This document shows positions 56,733-64,000 of a stretch of 64,000 bases of DNA, in pieces (the stretch's first letter is position 1; every line of letters begins with the position of its first letter). The translations under genes and the position numbers were made by a program. The DNA comes from Ignavibacteriota bacterium (GTDB lineage: Bacteria; Bacteroidota; Ignavibacteria; Tepidaquicellales; Tepidaquicellaceae), in the NCBI GenBank assembly GCA_026390735.1, contig JAPLFJ010000007.1:56034-120033 (forward strand). Reading direction: 5' to 3'. Below the pieces are notes generated by a model, which searched no databases, had not been told where the DNA came from, and saw only the letters and a program-made list of their open reading frames with translations.

Positions 56733-58769
56733 ATGAAGAAAGTATTTCTACTCACTTTAGTGCTTGCAGTAACGATGCTTGCATTTAATTTTTATTCTCC
56801 AGAACCTACAGTATTAAACAATGTTACAGTGCAGTTTGTCGCGACAAACGGTTACGGCAATAATGTTTATGTAGATAATTTTATGATTGGTAATCAGTTT
56901 ACGAGCGATGTAACCATGTCGTCAATAAACAACATACCAAAAGACACAAACTATTCGTTTGCAGGAGCAGGTGCGTTTAAACTCGCTCCAAAAGTTACCG
57001 TAACGAATATCGGAACCGCGACTGCGACAAGTTTTAATGTCGTGATGAATGCAGGTGCATATACGAGTACGAAATCTGTTGCATCTCTTTCCAGCGGAAC
57101 CGGAATAGAAGTGATTTTTGACAGTCTGACAATAACTCCAAACACACCTGTGAATATTACGACATATACAGCATGGGCATCAGACCAGAATAAAGCCAAT
57201 GATACACTGAAGCAGTATACATTATATCTTCCGGGCACGAAAAGGAATGTACTTATAGAGGCATATACTCAGTGGAATTGTGCTCCTTGTGCAGCTAATA
57301 CTCCTTATCTGGATGCTTTCCAGTCCGCGCACTGGGATTCATTATGTATCATCAGGTATCATGGCTGGTGGCCAGGTGCGAACAATGACCCGATGTATCT
57401 TGCAAACACTGTAGAGTGCAGCAACAGAATAAGATATTACAGTGTATCAGGTGTGCCGGACGGTGATATGGACGGAACATACTTACACATATTCCCTTAC
57501 AGTCCTCCTGACATTCAATTTGCAGTGCCATTTTATACAAGACTTAACAAAGGAACACCAGTCGGAATTCATGTAACAGATTCAAGAATAGCAGGTGACA
57601 GTATAAAATCTGATATAACATTAAATATCATATCACCATTATCAGCCGGTAATTACAGGCTTCGTGTATGTGCGGTAGAAAGAATAAGAAGTTATTCAGG
57701 CGGTACAAACGGAGAAACATCATTCAAAGATATATTCCGCAAGATGTATCCTGATACAAACGGAGTAGCAATTCCGACATCTGTAGGAACCTATAATTAC
57801 ACTTATAAATACAAGAGGGACGCTGCCTGGATTGATTCATTAATGTACACAGTTGCATTTATACAGAATGATGTAACAAAAGAAGTATTAAACTGTGATA
57901 AAGGAAGAAGATACTCTGTTAATTATGCATCCAAAAATACAGGTGCTGATAAATCAGGATTAAAAGCCAGCCAGAGACCTAATGAAAGTACTGATCTGAA
58001 CAACCGTGTATTTATAAACGGAACACAGACAGATAATGTATTGGCAGGTTTTAATTATGAAATGTTTGAAGCGGGTTTCCCTCCTTCAGGGTGGAGCATA
58101 GTCAATCCTGATGCAGGGCTTACATGGGAATCTTTTACCGGTGCAAACGGACCGTTATTAGGCGGTACAAAAAGTACCAGAGTAAACTGTTACAGTTATG
58201 GAACAGCAGGCCAGATAGATTATCTGAAAACCAAAATATATAATAACATCGATTTAACAGACTCATTGAAATTCAACTGGGCACATGCCGTTTATTCGGG
58301 ATACACAGAAAGACTGCAGGTCCAGGTATCAACAAACGGAGGTTCCACATATCCGTTCACAATATTTGATAAATCAGGAGCCGTTCTTGCGACCGCACCT
58401 GCAACGACGAACGATTTCATTCCAACGGCAAGTCAGTGGGGAAGATTCTCGATTGCAATGGGAAGTTTTATCACAGCAATACATCAGATTGGGACTGAAA
58501 CCCCGACTGTGTATGCGTTAAACCAGAACTATCCGAATCCGTTTAATCCTGTAACGAATATCTCATACAATTTACCAAAGAGTTCGAAGGTATCGTTGAA
58601 AGTATATGATATTAAAGGACAACTGGTATCAACATTGTTTGAAGGAAACCAGAATACAGGAATATACATAACACAGTTTGACGGTTCGAAACTCGCCAGT
58701 GGAGTTTATTTTTACAAACTTGAAGCAGGTGATTATAAAGAAGTCCGTAAGATGACTTTGATAAAGTAG
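56733..58769 (+). CDS. Secreted Omp28/thioredoxin-like CxxC protein with T9SS sorting domain (paralog 1)
   Basis: A 678-residue exported protein (KVFLLTLVLAVTMLAFNF signal). Residues about 60-150 are an Ig/CARDB-like domain. Then comes a thioredoxin-like part with a CxxC redox pair (NVLIEAYTQWNCAPCAANT) and a later cis-Pro-like VSGVPDGD, as in Omp28-related proteins. A jelly-roll-like region (FEAGFPPSGWSIVNPD) and the T9SS domain follow. The next gene is its tandem paralog, with identical sorting domain. Possibly a surface or extracellular redox protein. Confidence 0.8.
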   Translation: MKKVFLLTLVLAVTMLAFNFYSPEPTVLNNVTVQFVATNGYGNNVYVDNFMIGNQFTSDVTMSSINNIPKDTNYSFAGAGAFKLAPKVTVTNIGTATATSFNVVMNAGAYTSTKSVASLSSGTGIEVIFDSLTITPNTPVNITTYTAWASDQNKANDTLKQYTLYLPGTKRNVLIEAYTQWNCAPCAANTPYLDAFQSAHWDSLCIIRYHGWWPGANNDPMYLANTVECSNRIRYYSVSGVPDGDMDGTYLHIFPYSPPDIQFAVPFYTRLNKGTPVGIHVTDSRIAGDSIKSDITLNIISPLSAGNYRLRVCAVERIRSYSGGTNGETSFKDIFRKMYPDTNGVAIPTSVGTYNYTYKYKRDAAWIDSLMYTVAFIQNDVTKEVLNCDKGRRYSVNYASKNTGADKSGLKASQRPNESTDLNNRVFINGTQTDNVLAGFNYEMFEAGFPPSGWSIVNPDAGLTWESFTGANGPLLGGTKSTRVNCYSYGTAGQIDYLKTKIYNNIDLTDSLKFNWAHAVYSGYTERLQVQVSTNGGSTYPFTIFDKSGAVLATAPATTNDFIPTASQWGRFSIAMGSFITAIHQIGTETPTVYALNQNYPNPFNPVTNISYNLPKSSKVSLKVYDIKGQLVSTLFEGNQNTGIYITQFDGSKLASGVYFYKLEAGDYKEVRKMTLIK

Positions 58770-58800
58770 CCGTAAATTAAACTATAGTTGTTATTTCATT

Positions 58801-58837
58801 AAATGGAGAGCTGCATTGGAGCGGCTCTCCATTTTTG
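58801..58837 (+). terminator. Rho-independent terminator
   Basis: Stem AAATGGAGAGC..GC / GC..GCTCTCCATTT with a one-base bulge, followed by T. A similar GGAGAG hairpin follows the next paralog, so the terminator was probably duplicated with the gene. Confidence 0.85.
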
Positions 58838-58911
58838 TTCAGAATTAGTTGCGGGAATATATTTGTCTGTTATTTGTTTTTCTGCGTTGAATACTATTAC
58901 GGATTATATTA

Positions 58912-58932
58912 AGTTACCCCTTCAAAGGGTTT
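58912..58932 (+). promoter_or_regulatory. GTTACCCCTT...AGGGTTT box upstream of paralog 2
   Basis: GTTACCCCTTCAAAGGGTTT, with an ACCCC / GGGT inverted part, starts about 43 bp before the ATG. Almost the same box, at the same distance, precedes the gene at 61232. It may be a shared operator or leader hairpin. Confidence 0.45.
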
Positions 58933-58953
58933 ATTAAAATTAAAAAATTAATC

Positions 58954-60969
58954 ATGAAGAAAGTATTTCTCCTGTCTTTACTTATGACTGTCACTTTGCT
59001 GGCATTTGATTTTCAATCTCCACAGGTTCTTAACAATGTTGTTGTAGAGTTTATTTCCACTAATCAGTACGGAAACAATCTTTATATAGATAATTTTTCC
59101 ATCGGAGAAAGGTATCAGAACGATATTGCAGTGTCATCGATAAATAACATTAACAGGGACACAAGTTACTCATCTAACGGTGCGTCACCTTTCTCAGTTA
59201 ATCCGAATGTATCATTTATTAATTTAGGGCAAACTAATGTTACATCTGCATTTAATGTAACGATGCAAATTACACCCGGTACATACACGAGCACAAAATC
59301 AATTGCATCGCTTGGTGCCGGATTGAAAACAAACGTAGTTTTCGACCCTGTATTAATATCACCTAATACAAATTATAGTATTAAAGTTATTTCTTCATAC
59401 GGAGCCGATCAGAATCAGGCGAATGATACTTTAAAGCAGAACACTTATTACAAGCCGGGCGGAAAGAAGAATGTTTTATTCCAGAACTTTACAAGTTCGA
59501 CCTGCAGCTGGTGTGCAGTGTTTAATCCTGCCATGGATGCATTCATAGTACAAAAATTTGATACACTTGTAGCGATTAAATATCACCTGAATTTCCCGTC
59601 ACCGGGAGACCCTATGTATCTGGCAAACACTGTACAGAATTTAGCCAGGCAGAATTATTACGCAGTGACAGGAATTCCTGTTGCGTTTGCTGACGGTGTT
59701 ACACAATTCGGAGGTTATACTTTAGCTTCGCTTCCTGTGCCATACAATGAAAGGCTTTCAAAAGGAAGTCCTATGGATTTAACAGTTACGGATACAAGAG
59801 TCGCAGGCGATTCAATAAAGGCAAACATCACGATGAATATATATTCAACTCTTCCTGCGGGAACATACTATTTAAGAGTTGAAGCAGTAGAGAGACACAT
59901 ACATTATGCCACACCTCCGGGATCAAACGGTGAGATGGAATTTTACGATGTGTTCAGAAGAGCATATCCGACAACGGACGGTTTTTCAGCACCGACAGCA
60001 GTAGGTACTTACAATTATTCTGTAACTTATAAGAGGGAAAGCAACTGGATAGACTCTATGATGTATACTTCGGTTTATGTTCAGAATACAACAACGAAAG
60101 AAGTAATGAATGCAGGGAAAGCAAGACACTATGCACTGGATAACATTTCCGCGTCTAACACAGTCCTGAATTCAAAAGCACCTGTAGCAATTAACAATTC
60201 CTATCCTGGAATAATATCAGGTGAAAACAACGATAATGTAATGGCAGGTTTTAATTATGAAACCTTTGAGTCAGGTTTCCCGCCTGCAGGCTGGACGATT
60301 ATCAATCCTGACAACAGTTATACATTTGAATATTCTTCAGTTGCAAACGGTCCTTCTATCCCAGGCTTAAAATGTGTAAAAATTAACTGGATGGATTATG
60401 CTGCTTTAGGTCAGCTGGATTACATGAAAACTAAAGCTTATAACAATATAGATTTATCAGATTCACTTAAATTCGACTGGGCATATTCATACAACGGTTA
60501 CAATGACAGGTTACAGGTTAAGGTATCACTTGACGGCGGTACAACGTTCCCGTACACTGTATTTGATAAGATGGCTTCAACACTTGCGACAGCACCTGCA
60601 ACGAATGACCCGTTTGTACCGGCGAATGACAGTCAGTGGGGTAAGTTTAAAATCAGACTTGGTGATGTAATAACTTCTATACACCAGATTGGGAGTGAAA
60701 CACCGACTGTGTATGCATTGAATCAGAATTATCCGAATCCGTTTAATCCTGTAACTAATATCTCATACAATCTTCCAAAGAGTTCAAAGGTATCTCTGAA
60801 AGTTTATGATATTAAAGGACAACTGGTATCAACATTGTTTGAAGGAAACCAGAATACAGGAATATACATAACACAGTTTGACGGTTCGAAACTCGCCAGT
60901 GGAGTTTATTTTTACAAACTTGAAGCGGGTGATTATAAAGAAGTCCGTAAGATGACACTGATAAAATAG
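58954..60969 (+). CDS. Secreted Omp28/thioredoxin-like CxxC protein with T9SS sorting domain (paralog 2)
   Basis: A 671-residue paralog of the gene before it, with signal peptide VFLLSLLMTVTLLAFDF. Same order of domains: CARDB/Ig-like, thioredoxin-like with CSWC (LFQNFTSSTCSWCAVFNP) and TGIPVAFADG, FESGFPPAGWTIINPD region, T9SS domain. The body differs at many positions from paralog 1, while the last ~95 residues are almost identical and the DNA is identical for 122 nt (60805-60926 against 58605-58726). A GTTACCCCTT box lies about 40 bp before the start. Confidence 0.8.
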   Translation: MKKVFLLSLLMTVTLLAFDFQSPQVLNNVVVEFISTNQYGNNLYIDNFSIGERYQNDIAVSSINNINRDTSYSSNGASPFSVNPNVSFINLGQTNVTSAFNVTMQITPGTYTSTKSIASLGAGLKTNVVFDPVLISPNTNYSIKVISSYGADQNQANDTLKQNTYYKPGGKKNVLFQNFTSSTCSWCAVFNPAMDAFIVQKFDTLVAIKYHLNFPSPGDPMYLANTVQNLARQNYYAVTGIPVAFADGVTQFGGYTLASLPVPYNERLSKGSPMDLTVTDTRVAGDSIKANITMNIYSTLPAGTYYLRVEAVERHIHYATPPGSNGEMEFYDVFRRAYPTTDGFSAPTAVGTYNYSVTYKRESNWIDSMMYTSVYVQNTTTKEVMNAGKARHYALDNISASNTVLNSKAPVAINNSYPGIISGENNDNVMAGFNYETFESGFPPAGWTIINPDNSYTFEYSSVANGPSIPGLKCVKINWMDYAALGQLDYMKTKAYNNIDLSDSLKFDWAYSYNGYNDRLQVKVSLDGGTTFPYTVFDKMASTLATAPATNDPFVPANDSQWGKFKIRLGDVITSIHQIGSETPTVYALNQNYPNPFNPVTNISYNLPKSSKVSLKVYDIKGQLVSTLFEGNQNTGIYITQFDGSKLASGVYFYKLEAGDYKEVRKMTLIK

Positions 60970-60997
60970 TGATTTTCTGAAATAAATTCTTTTAATA

Positions 60998-61035
60998 ATT
61001 GGAGAGCCATTAGGATGACTCTCCAATTTTCTTTT
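60998..61035 (+). terminator. Rho-independent terminator
   Basis: Stem ATTGGAGAG / CTCTCCAAT with a 12-nt loop, then TTTTCTTTT. It ends paralog 2. Confidence 0.8.
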
Positions 61036-61187
61036 AAAGTAATTAATGTGGAATAGAAAAAGTGAAGGACTTAAAATCTACCTCTTTCTGCAATTTTAAG
61101 CATTTATGATTATAATGATTTAAGGTTTTAGCCATAAATCTGTGTTTATAATCATTTGTGTATTGAAATAATAATTGAAAAGATATA

Positions 61188-61210
61188 TGTTACCCCTTAA
61201 CAGGGTTCTC
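61188..61210 (+). promoter_or_regulatory. GTTACCCCTT...AGGGTTCT box
   Basis: GTTACCCCTTAACAGGGTTC, about 40 bp before the ATG at 61232, matching the box before paralog 2 in both sequence and distance. A related TAACCCCATAGGGGT lies near 56548, about 180 bp before paralog 1. Confidence 0.45.
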
Positions 61211-61231
61211 TAAATTTAAATTTAAAAATAG

Positions 61232-62302
61232 ATGAGAAAAATAATTTACATTTGTTTTGCAATACTTCTTGTTACAGGTGTCTTTACTACAAAATCGTAC
61301 TCGCAGGATACATCAAGAGTATTGATTGAAGTATCCACAGGAACATGGTGTCAGTATTGTCCATGCGGTCACGTAATAGTGAACACAATAATGACAAACA
61401 GACCTCAGACATTAGCGTTAGAGTATCATGGCCCAGTTGGCCAGGATCCATGGGCAAGTTTCAATGGAAATGCAATATTAACAACCCTTGGTATAGGCAG
61501 TGCTTTTCCTACCGGAGTGGTTGGAAGACGTTCAGGCGTTATAGACAGAGGCTCATGGGCCGGTCAGGTATACACGCAGCCGACGAATTTCCCTGCAGGG
61601 ATGAAACTCTGGTATTCAAAGACATACAATCCAGCAACAAGGGAATTATCGGTTACAGCATACGCCACTGCGTTAAGAAACATAGATACTGCTACAAACA
61701 TAAATTTTGTTTTGTATGAAAATAATCTTATTTATACACAGTCAGGAAACGCGGGATGTATTGGCGGTTCGAGTTATGTTCATAAGTATGTTGTAAGAGA
61801 TATGGTTAACGGTGCAGCAGGAGAATCATTAAGTACAGGCTCCTGGGTGTCAGGTACAGTTAAAACAAAAACGTGGACTTACATTTTACCAGCGGCATGG
61901 GTAGCTGATAATATTGGATTTGGAGTATTTGTATATCAGAATATAGGAACTCTGAATTTTGACAGTCATGTAATGAATACAAATAAAGGAACAGCAATAG
62001 ATCCGGTATCGGGTGTAGGAAACCAAAACGAAAGAGTTGGCAGTTATACATTGTCACAAAACTATCCGAATCCTTTTAATCCTACAACTAATATCAGGTT
62101 CTCAATTCCAAAGAATTCACAGACATCATTAAAGATTTATGATGTAATTGGTAATGAAGTGAATACATATTTCGAGGAGTTCTTAAATGCAGGAACATAC
62201 AGTGTTCAGTTTGACGGCGGAAATTTATCCAGTGGGATTTATTATTACAAACTGACATCGGGTGATTTCACAGAAACAAAGAGAATGATGCTTGTAAAAT
62301 AG
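61232..62302 (+). CDS. Secreted Omp28-like CxxC protein with T9SS sorting domain
   Basis: A 356-residue exported protein (signal IIYICFAILLVTGVFTTKSYSQ). The thioredoxin-like part begins right after the signal: RVLIEVSTGTWCQYCPCGH has a CxxC with an extra Cys after it, and GSAFPTGVVGRRSG gives the cis-Pro region. An Omp28-like beta domain and a T9SS domain (LSQNYPNPFNPTTNIRFSI) follow. It is a shorter, distant relative of the two upstream genes. Shared upstream box suggests coregulation. Confidence 0.82.
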   Translation: MRKIIYICFAILLVTGVFTTKSYSQDTSRVLIEVSTGTWCQYCPCGHVIVNTIMTNRPQTLALEYHGPVGQDPWASFNGNAILTTLGIGSAFPTGVVGRRSGVIDRGSWAGQVYTQPTNFPAGMKLWYSKTYNPATRELSVTAYATALRNIDTATNINFVLYENNLIYTQSGNAGCIGGSSYVHKYVVRDMVNGAAGESLSTGSWVSGTVKTKTWTYILPAAWVADNIGFGVFVYQNIGTLNFDSHVMNTNKGTAIDPVSGVGNQNERVGSYTLSQNYPNPFNPTTNIRFSIPKNSQTSLKIYDVIGNEVNTYFEEFLNAGTYSVQFDGGNLSSGIYYYKLTSGDFTETKRMMLVK

Positions 62303-62362
62303 GAGTCAGAATTTCGAATCTAGAATTTAGGAGTTAGAAGTTAGATTTCAGGAGACAGAATT
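62302..62362. repeat. Degenerate GGAGTCAGAATT-type repeats
   Basis: Three imperfect copies, GGAGTCAGAATT (62302), GGAGTTAGAAGT (62330) and GGAGACAGAATT (62351), at irregular spacing of 28 and 21 bp directly after the Omp28-like gene. This looks like a simple intergenic repeat remnant. Confidence 0.4.
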
Positions 62363-62390
62363 CTGAAACAAAAGATAGATAATTTTACTG

Positions 62391-62419
62391 AGGGCAGGAT
62401 TGATACCTGCCCTTTTTTA
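62391..62419 (+). terminator. Rho-independent terminator
   Basis: Perfect AGGGCAGG / CCTGCCCT stem with a 7-nt loop and T6, ending the Omp28-like gene. From here to the IS left end (62549) nothing else is seen. Confidence 0.88.
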
Positions 62420-62548
62420 TTGTTTGGTTTGAGGATGGAATGGTTGATATAACAGGTATTTATTCTGGGATAATTGGTTATGCCCTTTATTTATATAGCG
62501 GTTAGATAAGATTTCATATTGGGTCCATATGTAATTCATATTGAATCC

Positions 62549-62574
62549 GGGAGTGTAAAAAATTATGTGTAAAT
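62549..62574 (+). repeat. IS256 element, left inverted repeat
   Basis: Pairs with 63975-64000 at 21 of 26 positions; the inner GTGTAAAT part is exact. Confidence 0.8.
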
Positions 62575-62619
62575 GGTTAAAAGAGAAATTATTAAATTAA
62601 GGAAGAAAGAAAGAGCATT

Positions 62620-62639
62620 CTTCCCCCCTAGGGGGGAAG
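62620..62639. repeat. 20-bp perfect palindrome inside the IS
   Basis: CTTCCCCCCTAGGGGGGAAG, between the left inverted repeat and the transposase gene. AAAGAAAGAGC before it and GCTTTCTTTC after it can also pair and extend the hairpin. It could stop outside transcription or translation from reaching the transposase. Confidence 0.7.
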
Positions 62640-62733
62640 GCGAAAAAAAAACAAAACGCTTTCTTTCGGCTAATTTATGGTTTCTGATTTTTAAAACTTT
62701 TTATTAACCATAACACAGAAGGAGATATTTTAA

Positions 62734-63963
62734 ATGAAAATATCTGATGAAGTTCTTCAACAATTTAAAGAAGAGCTGGAAAAAGCCAAGACCTATCAGG
62801 ATCTAATGGGAACTGATGGTGCTATCAAAAAACTTATTAAGAATGCCATTGAAGGAATGTTGGATTCTGAGCTCACTGAAGAGCTTGGATATGAGAAGTA
62901 TTCACCGTCAGGAAAAAACACCGGCAACAGTCGTAATGGTAAACACAAGAAAACCCTAAAAAATGAAAATGGAGAGATAGAAATTTCTGTACCCAGGGAC
63001 AGAAATGGCAACTTTGACCCTATGATTGTTAAAAGATACGAAAGAACCTTAGGGCCCATTGAGGATAAAATTATTTCCATGTACGCTAAAGGTATGACAA
63101 CAAGAGATATTCAGTCTCATATTGAAGAGATTTATGGAATAGATATAAGTCCAACTTTGGTTTCAAATATAACTGATAAAATTGTTCATATAATCACACA
63201 ATGGCAGAATAGACCCTTAGAAGATATTTATGCTGTTGTTTTCTTTGATGCTATACATTACAAAGTCAGAGAAGAGGGTAAAGTAATATCTAAAGCTGCT
63301 TACACTTGTTTGGGTGTTGATTTAAACGGTAATAAAGATTTACTCGGACTTTGGGTTAGTCCTGCAGAAGGTGCCAATTTCTGGCTTGGAGTTATTACGG
63401 AACTTCGTAATCGTGGAGTTAAGGATATTCTTATTGCCTGTATAGATGGCCTAAAAGGATTTCCTGAAGCTATAAATACCGTTTTTCCTGGAACAGAAAT
63501 TCAACTCTGTGTTGTTCACGTTGTAAGAAATACGCTAAAATATGTCGCTTCAAAAGATAAAAAAGCTTTTATGGCTGACCTTAAAAATGTTTATAAAGCA
63601 TCGACTGAAGAGTTGGCTATGGAAAACTTAAAACATATGAAAGAAATCTGGGGTAATAAATATACTTTACCCTTTAAAATATGGGATCAGAACTGGAATA
63701 ATATTGCAACATTCTTTAAGTATCCTGAGGAGATTAGATATGTTATATATACGACTAATGCTGTTGAAGCTTTACATAGACAATTTAGAAAAGTAACAAA
63801 AGCTAAATCACTTTTCCCAAATGATGATGCGCTGATTAAGATGTTATATCTTTCTTATAAAGATTTGTCTAAAAAGTGGAATATGCCTGTTCAAAAATGG
63901 GCTTTTATAATTGCACATTTATCTGTGATTTTTAAAGATAGAATTGCTAAATTAATATTGTGA
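62734..63963 (+). CDS. IS256-family transposase
   Basis: A 409-residue mutator-type transposase, full length and without frameshifts. Seen: N-terminal EGMLDSELTEELGYEKYSP, RNGKHKKTL, SVPRDRNGNFDP; DDE residues D in VVFFDAIHYKVR, D in IACIDGLKGFPEAI, then LCVVHVVRN and the final Glu in YTTNAVEALHRQFRK. AAGGAGATATTTTAA before the ATG is a strong ribosome site. It looks intact and possibly active. The gene ends 12 bp before the right inverted repeat. Confidence 0.95.
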   Translation: MKISDEVLQQFKEELEKAKTYQDLMGTDGAIKKLIKNAIEGMLDSELTEELGYEKYSPSGKNTGNSRNGKHKKTLKNENGEIEISVPRDRNGNFDPMIVKRYERTLGPIEDKIISMYAKGMTTRDIQSHIEEIYGIDISPTLVSNITDKIVHIITQWQNRPLEDIYAVVFFDAIHYKVREEGKVISKAAYTCLGVDLNGNKDLLGLWVSPAEGANFWLGVITELRNRGVKDILIACIDGLKGFPEAINTVFPGTEIQLCVVHVVRNTLKYVASKDKKAFMADLKNVYKASTEELAMENLKHMKEIWGNKYTLPFKIWDQNWNNIATFFKYPEEIRYVIYTTNAVEALHRQFRKVTKAKSLFPNDDALIKMLYLSYKDLSKKWNMPVQKWAFIIAHLSVIFKDRIAKLIL

Positions 63964-63974
63964 TGTTTTTTTAT

Positions 63975-64000
63975 ATTTACACAAAAAATTTTACACCCTC
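63975..64000 (-). repeat. IS256 element, right inverted repeat
   Basis: Complement of the left repeat with five mismatches; it ends at the last base of the window. Confidence 0.78.

Larger units (their letters stand above)
62549..64000 (+). mobile_element. IS256-family insertion sequence, reaching the window edge
   Basis: Terminal inverted repeats match at 21 of 26 positions: left 62549-62574 (GGGAGTGTAAAAAATTATGT...) and right 63975-64000 (complement starts GAGGGTGTAAAATTTTTTGT). One transposase gene lies between. Total about 1450 bp, usual for the family. The right flank is outside the window, so a target-site duplication cannot be checked. A 20-bp palindrome lies between the left end and the transposase. 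Confidence 0.88.

Noticed and set aside
1..64000. T9SS machinery genes
   Set aside because: Nine cargo genes with sorting domains are present, but none of the machinery genes (PorU, PorV, GldK-N, Sov types) was recognised in this window.

Overview
The window looks like a chromosome segment of a Gram-negative bacterium of the Fibrobacterota-Chlorobiota-Bacteroidota group, most like the Ignavibacteria/Chlorobi side. This is inferred from family content, not from a database match. Nine proteins end in a C-terminal type IX secretion (T9SS) sorting domain with the NYPNPFNPxT signature. Most starts lack Shine-Dalgarno sites, candidate promoters look like TTG-N20-TAnnTTT(A/G), and the primary sigma factor is a short one of 285 aa. 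LPS-core enzymes (HldD, a family-9 glycosyltransferase), FadL-type and porin-type proteins and many lipoproteins show an outer membrane. DNA is AT-rich and no foreign block is obvious except one IS256 element at the right edge.

Layout. 1-7.5 kb: secreted-protein cluster: a partial FN3/dockerin protein, a cohesin-like protein and two beta-propeller proteins. 7.5-14.8 kb: an iron-sulfur operon (Rrf2 regulator, cysteine desulfurase, A-type carrier) behind a long G-poor leader, then a superoxide dismutase with a Tat signal and a second internal start, two lipoproteins, a family-9 glycosyltransferase, a DUF3108 protein and QueE. 15-31 kb: an OPT transporter, two more T9SS cargo proteins, PqqD-like protein, PepD, ATP-grasp enzyme, FadL-like protein, M49-like peptidase, two stand-alone receiver proteins, an M14-like hydrolase and a small secreted protein built from six exact 24-residue repeats. 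31-38 kb: two membrane glycosyltransferases, a repeat-rich intergenic region, cdaA, pcm, an IMPACT/YigZ protein, a porin-like protein and a lipoprotein.

38.5-46 kb: the str operon (rpsL, rpsG, fusA), a tRNA-Ile with anticodon UAU, tuf, then only the first four genes of the S10 operon (rpsJ, rplC, rplD, rplW). These are closed by a strong terminator and followed by rpoD. 46-53.9 kb: zinc-ribbon protein, CapA-like lipoprotein, amino-acid permease, polA, NUDIX hydrolase, hldD and a DUF559 protein. 53.9-62.3 kb: a secreted peptidylarginine/agmatine-deiminase-type enzyme, a TrmB-type regulator and three secreted Omp28/thioredoxin-like CxxC proteins, two of them tandem paralogs sharing a 122-nt identical run in the sorting domain. 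62.5-64 kb: an IS256-family element that reaches the window edge.

The most notable observations are the homogenised sorting domain of the tandem CxxC paralogs, the exactly phased 24-residue WxxW repeat protein, the tRNA-Ile(UAU) inside the str operon, the shortened S10 operon with its own terminator, the dual-start Tat/cytosolic SOD, and the C-rich, G-poor (rut-like) leader of the iron-sulfur operon. No complete new defence or biosynthetic system was recognised.
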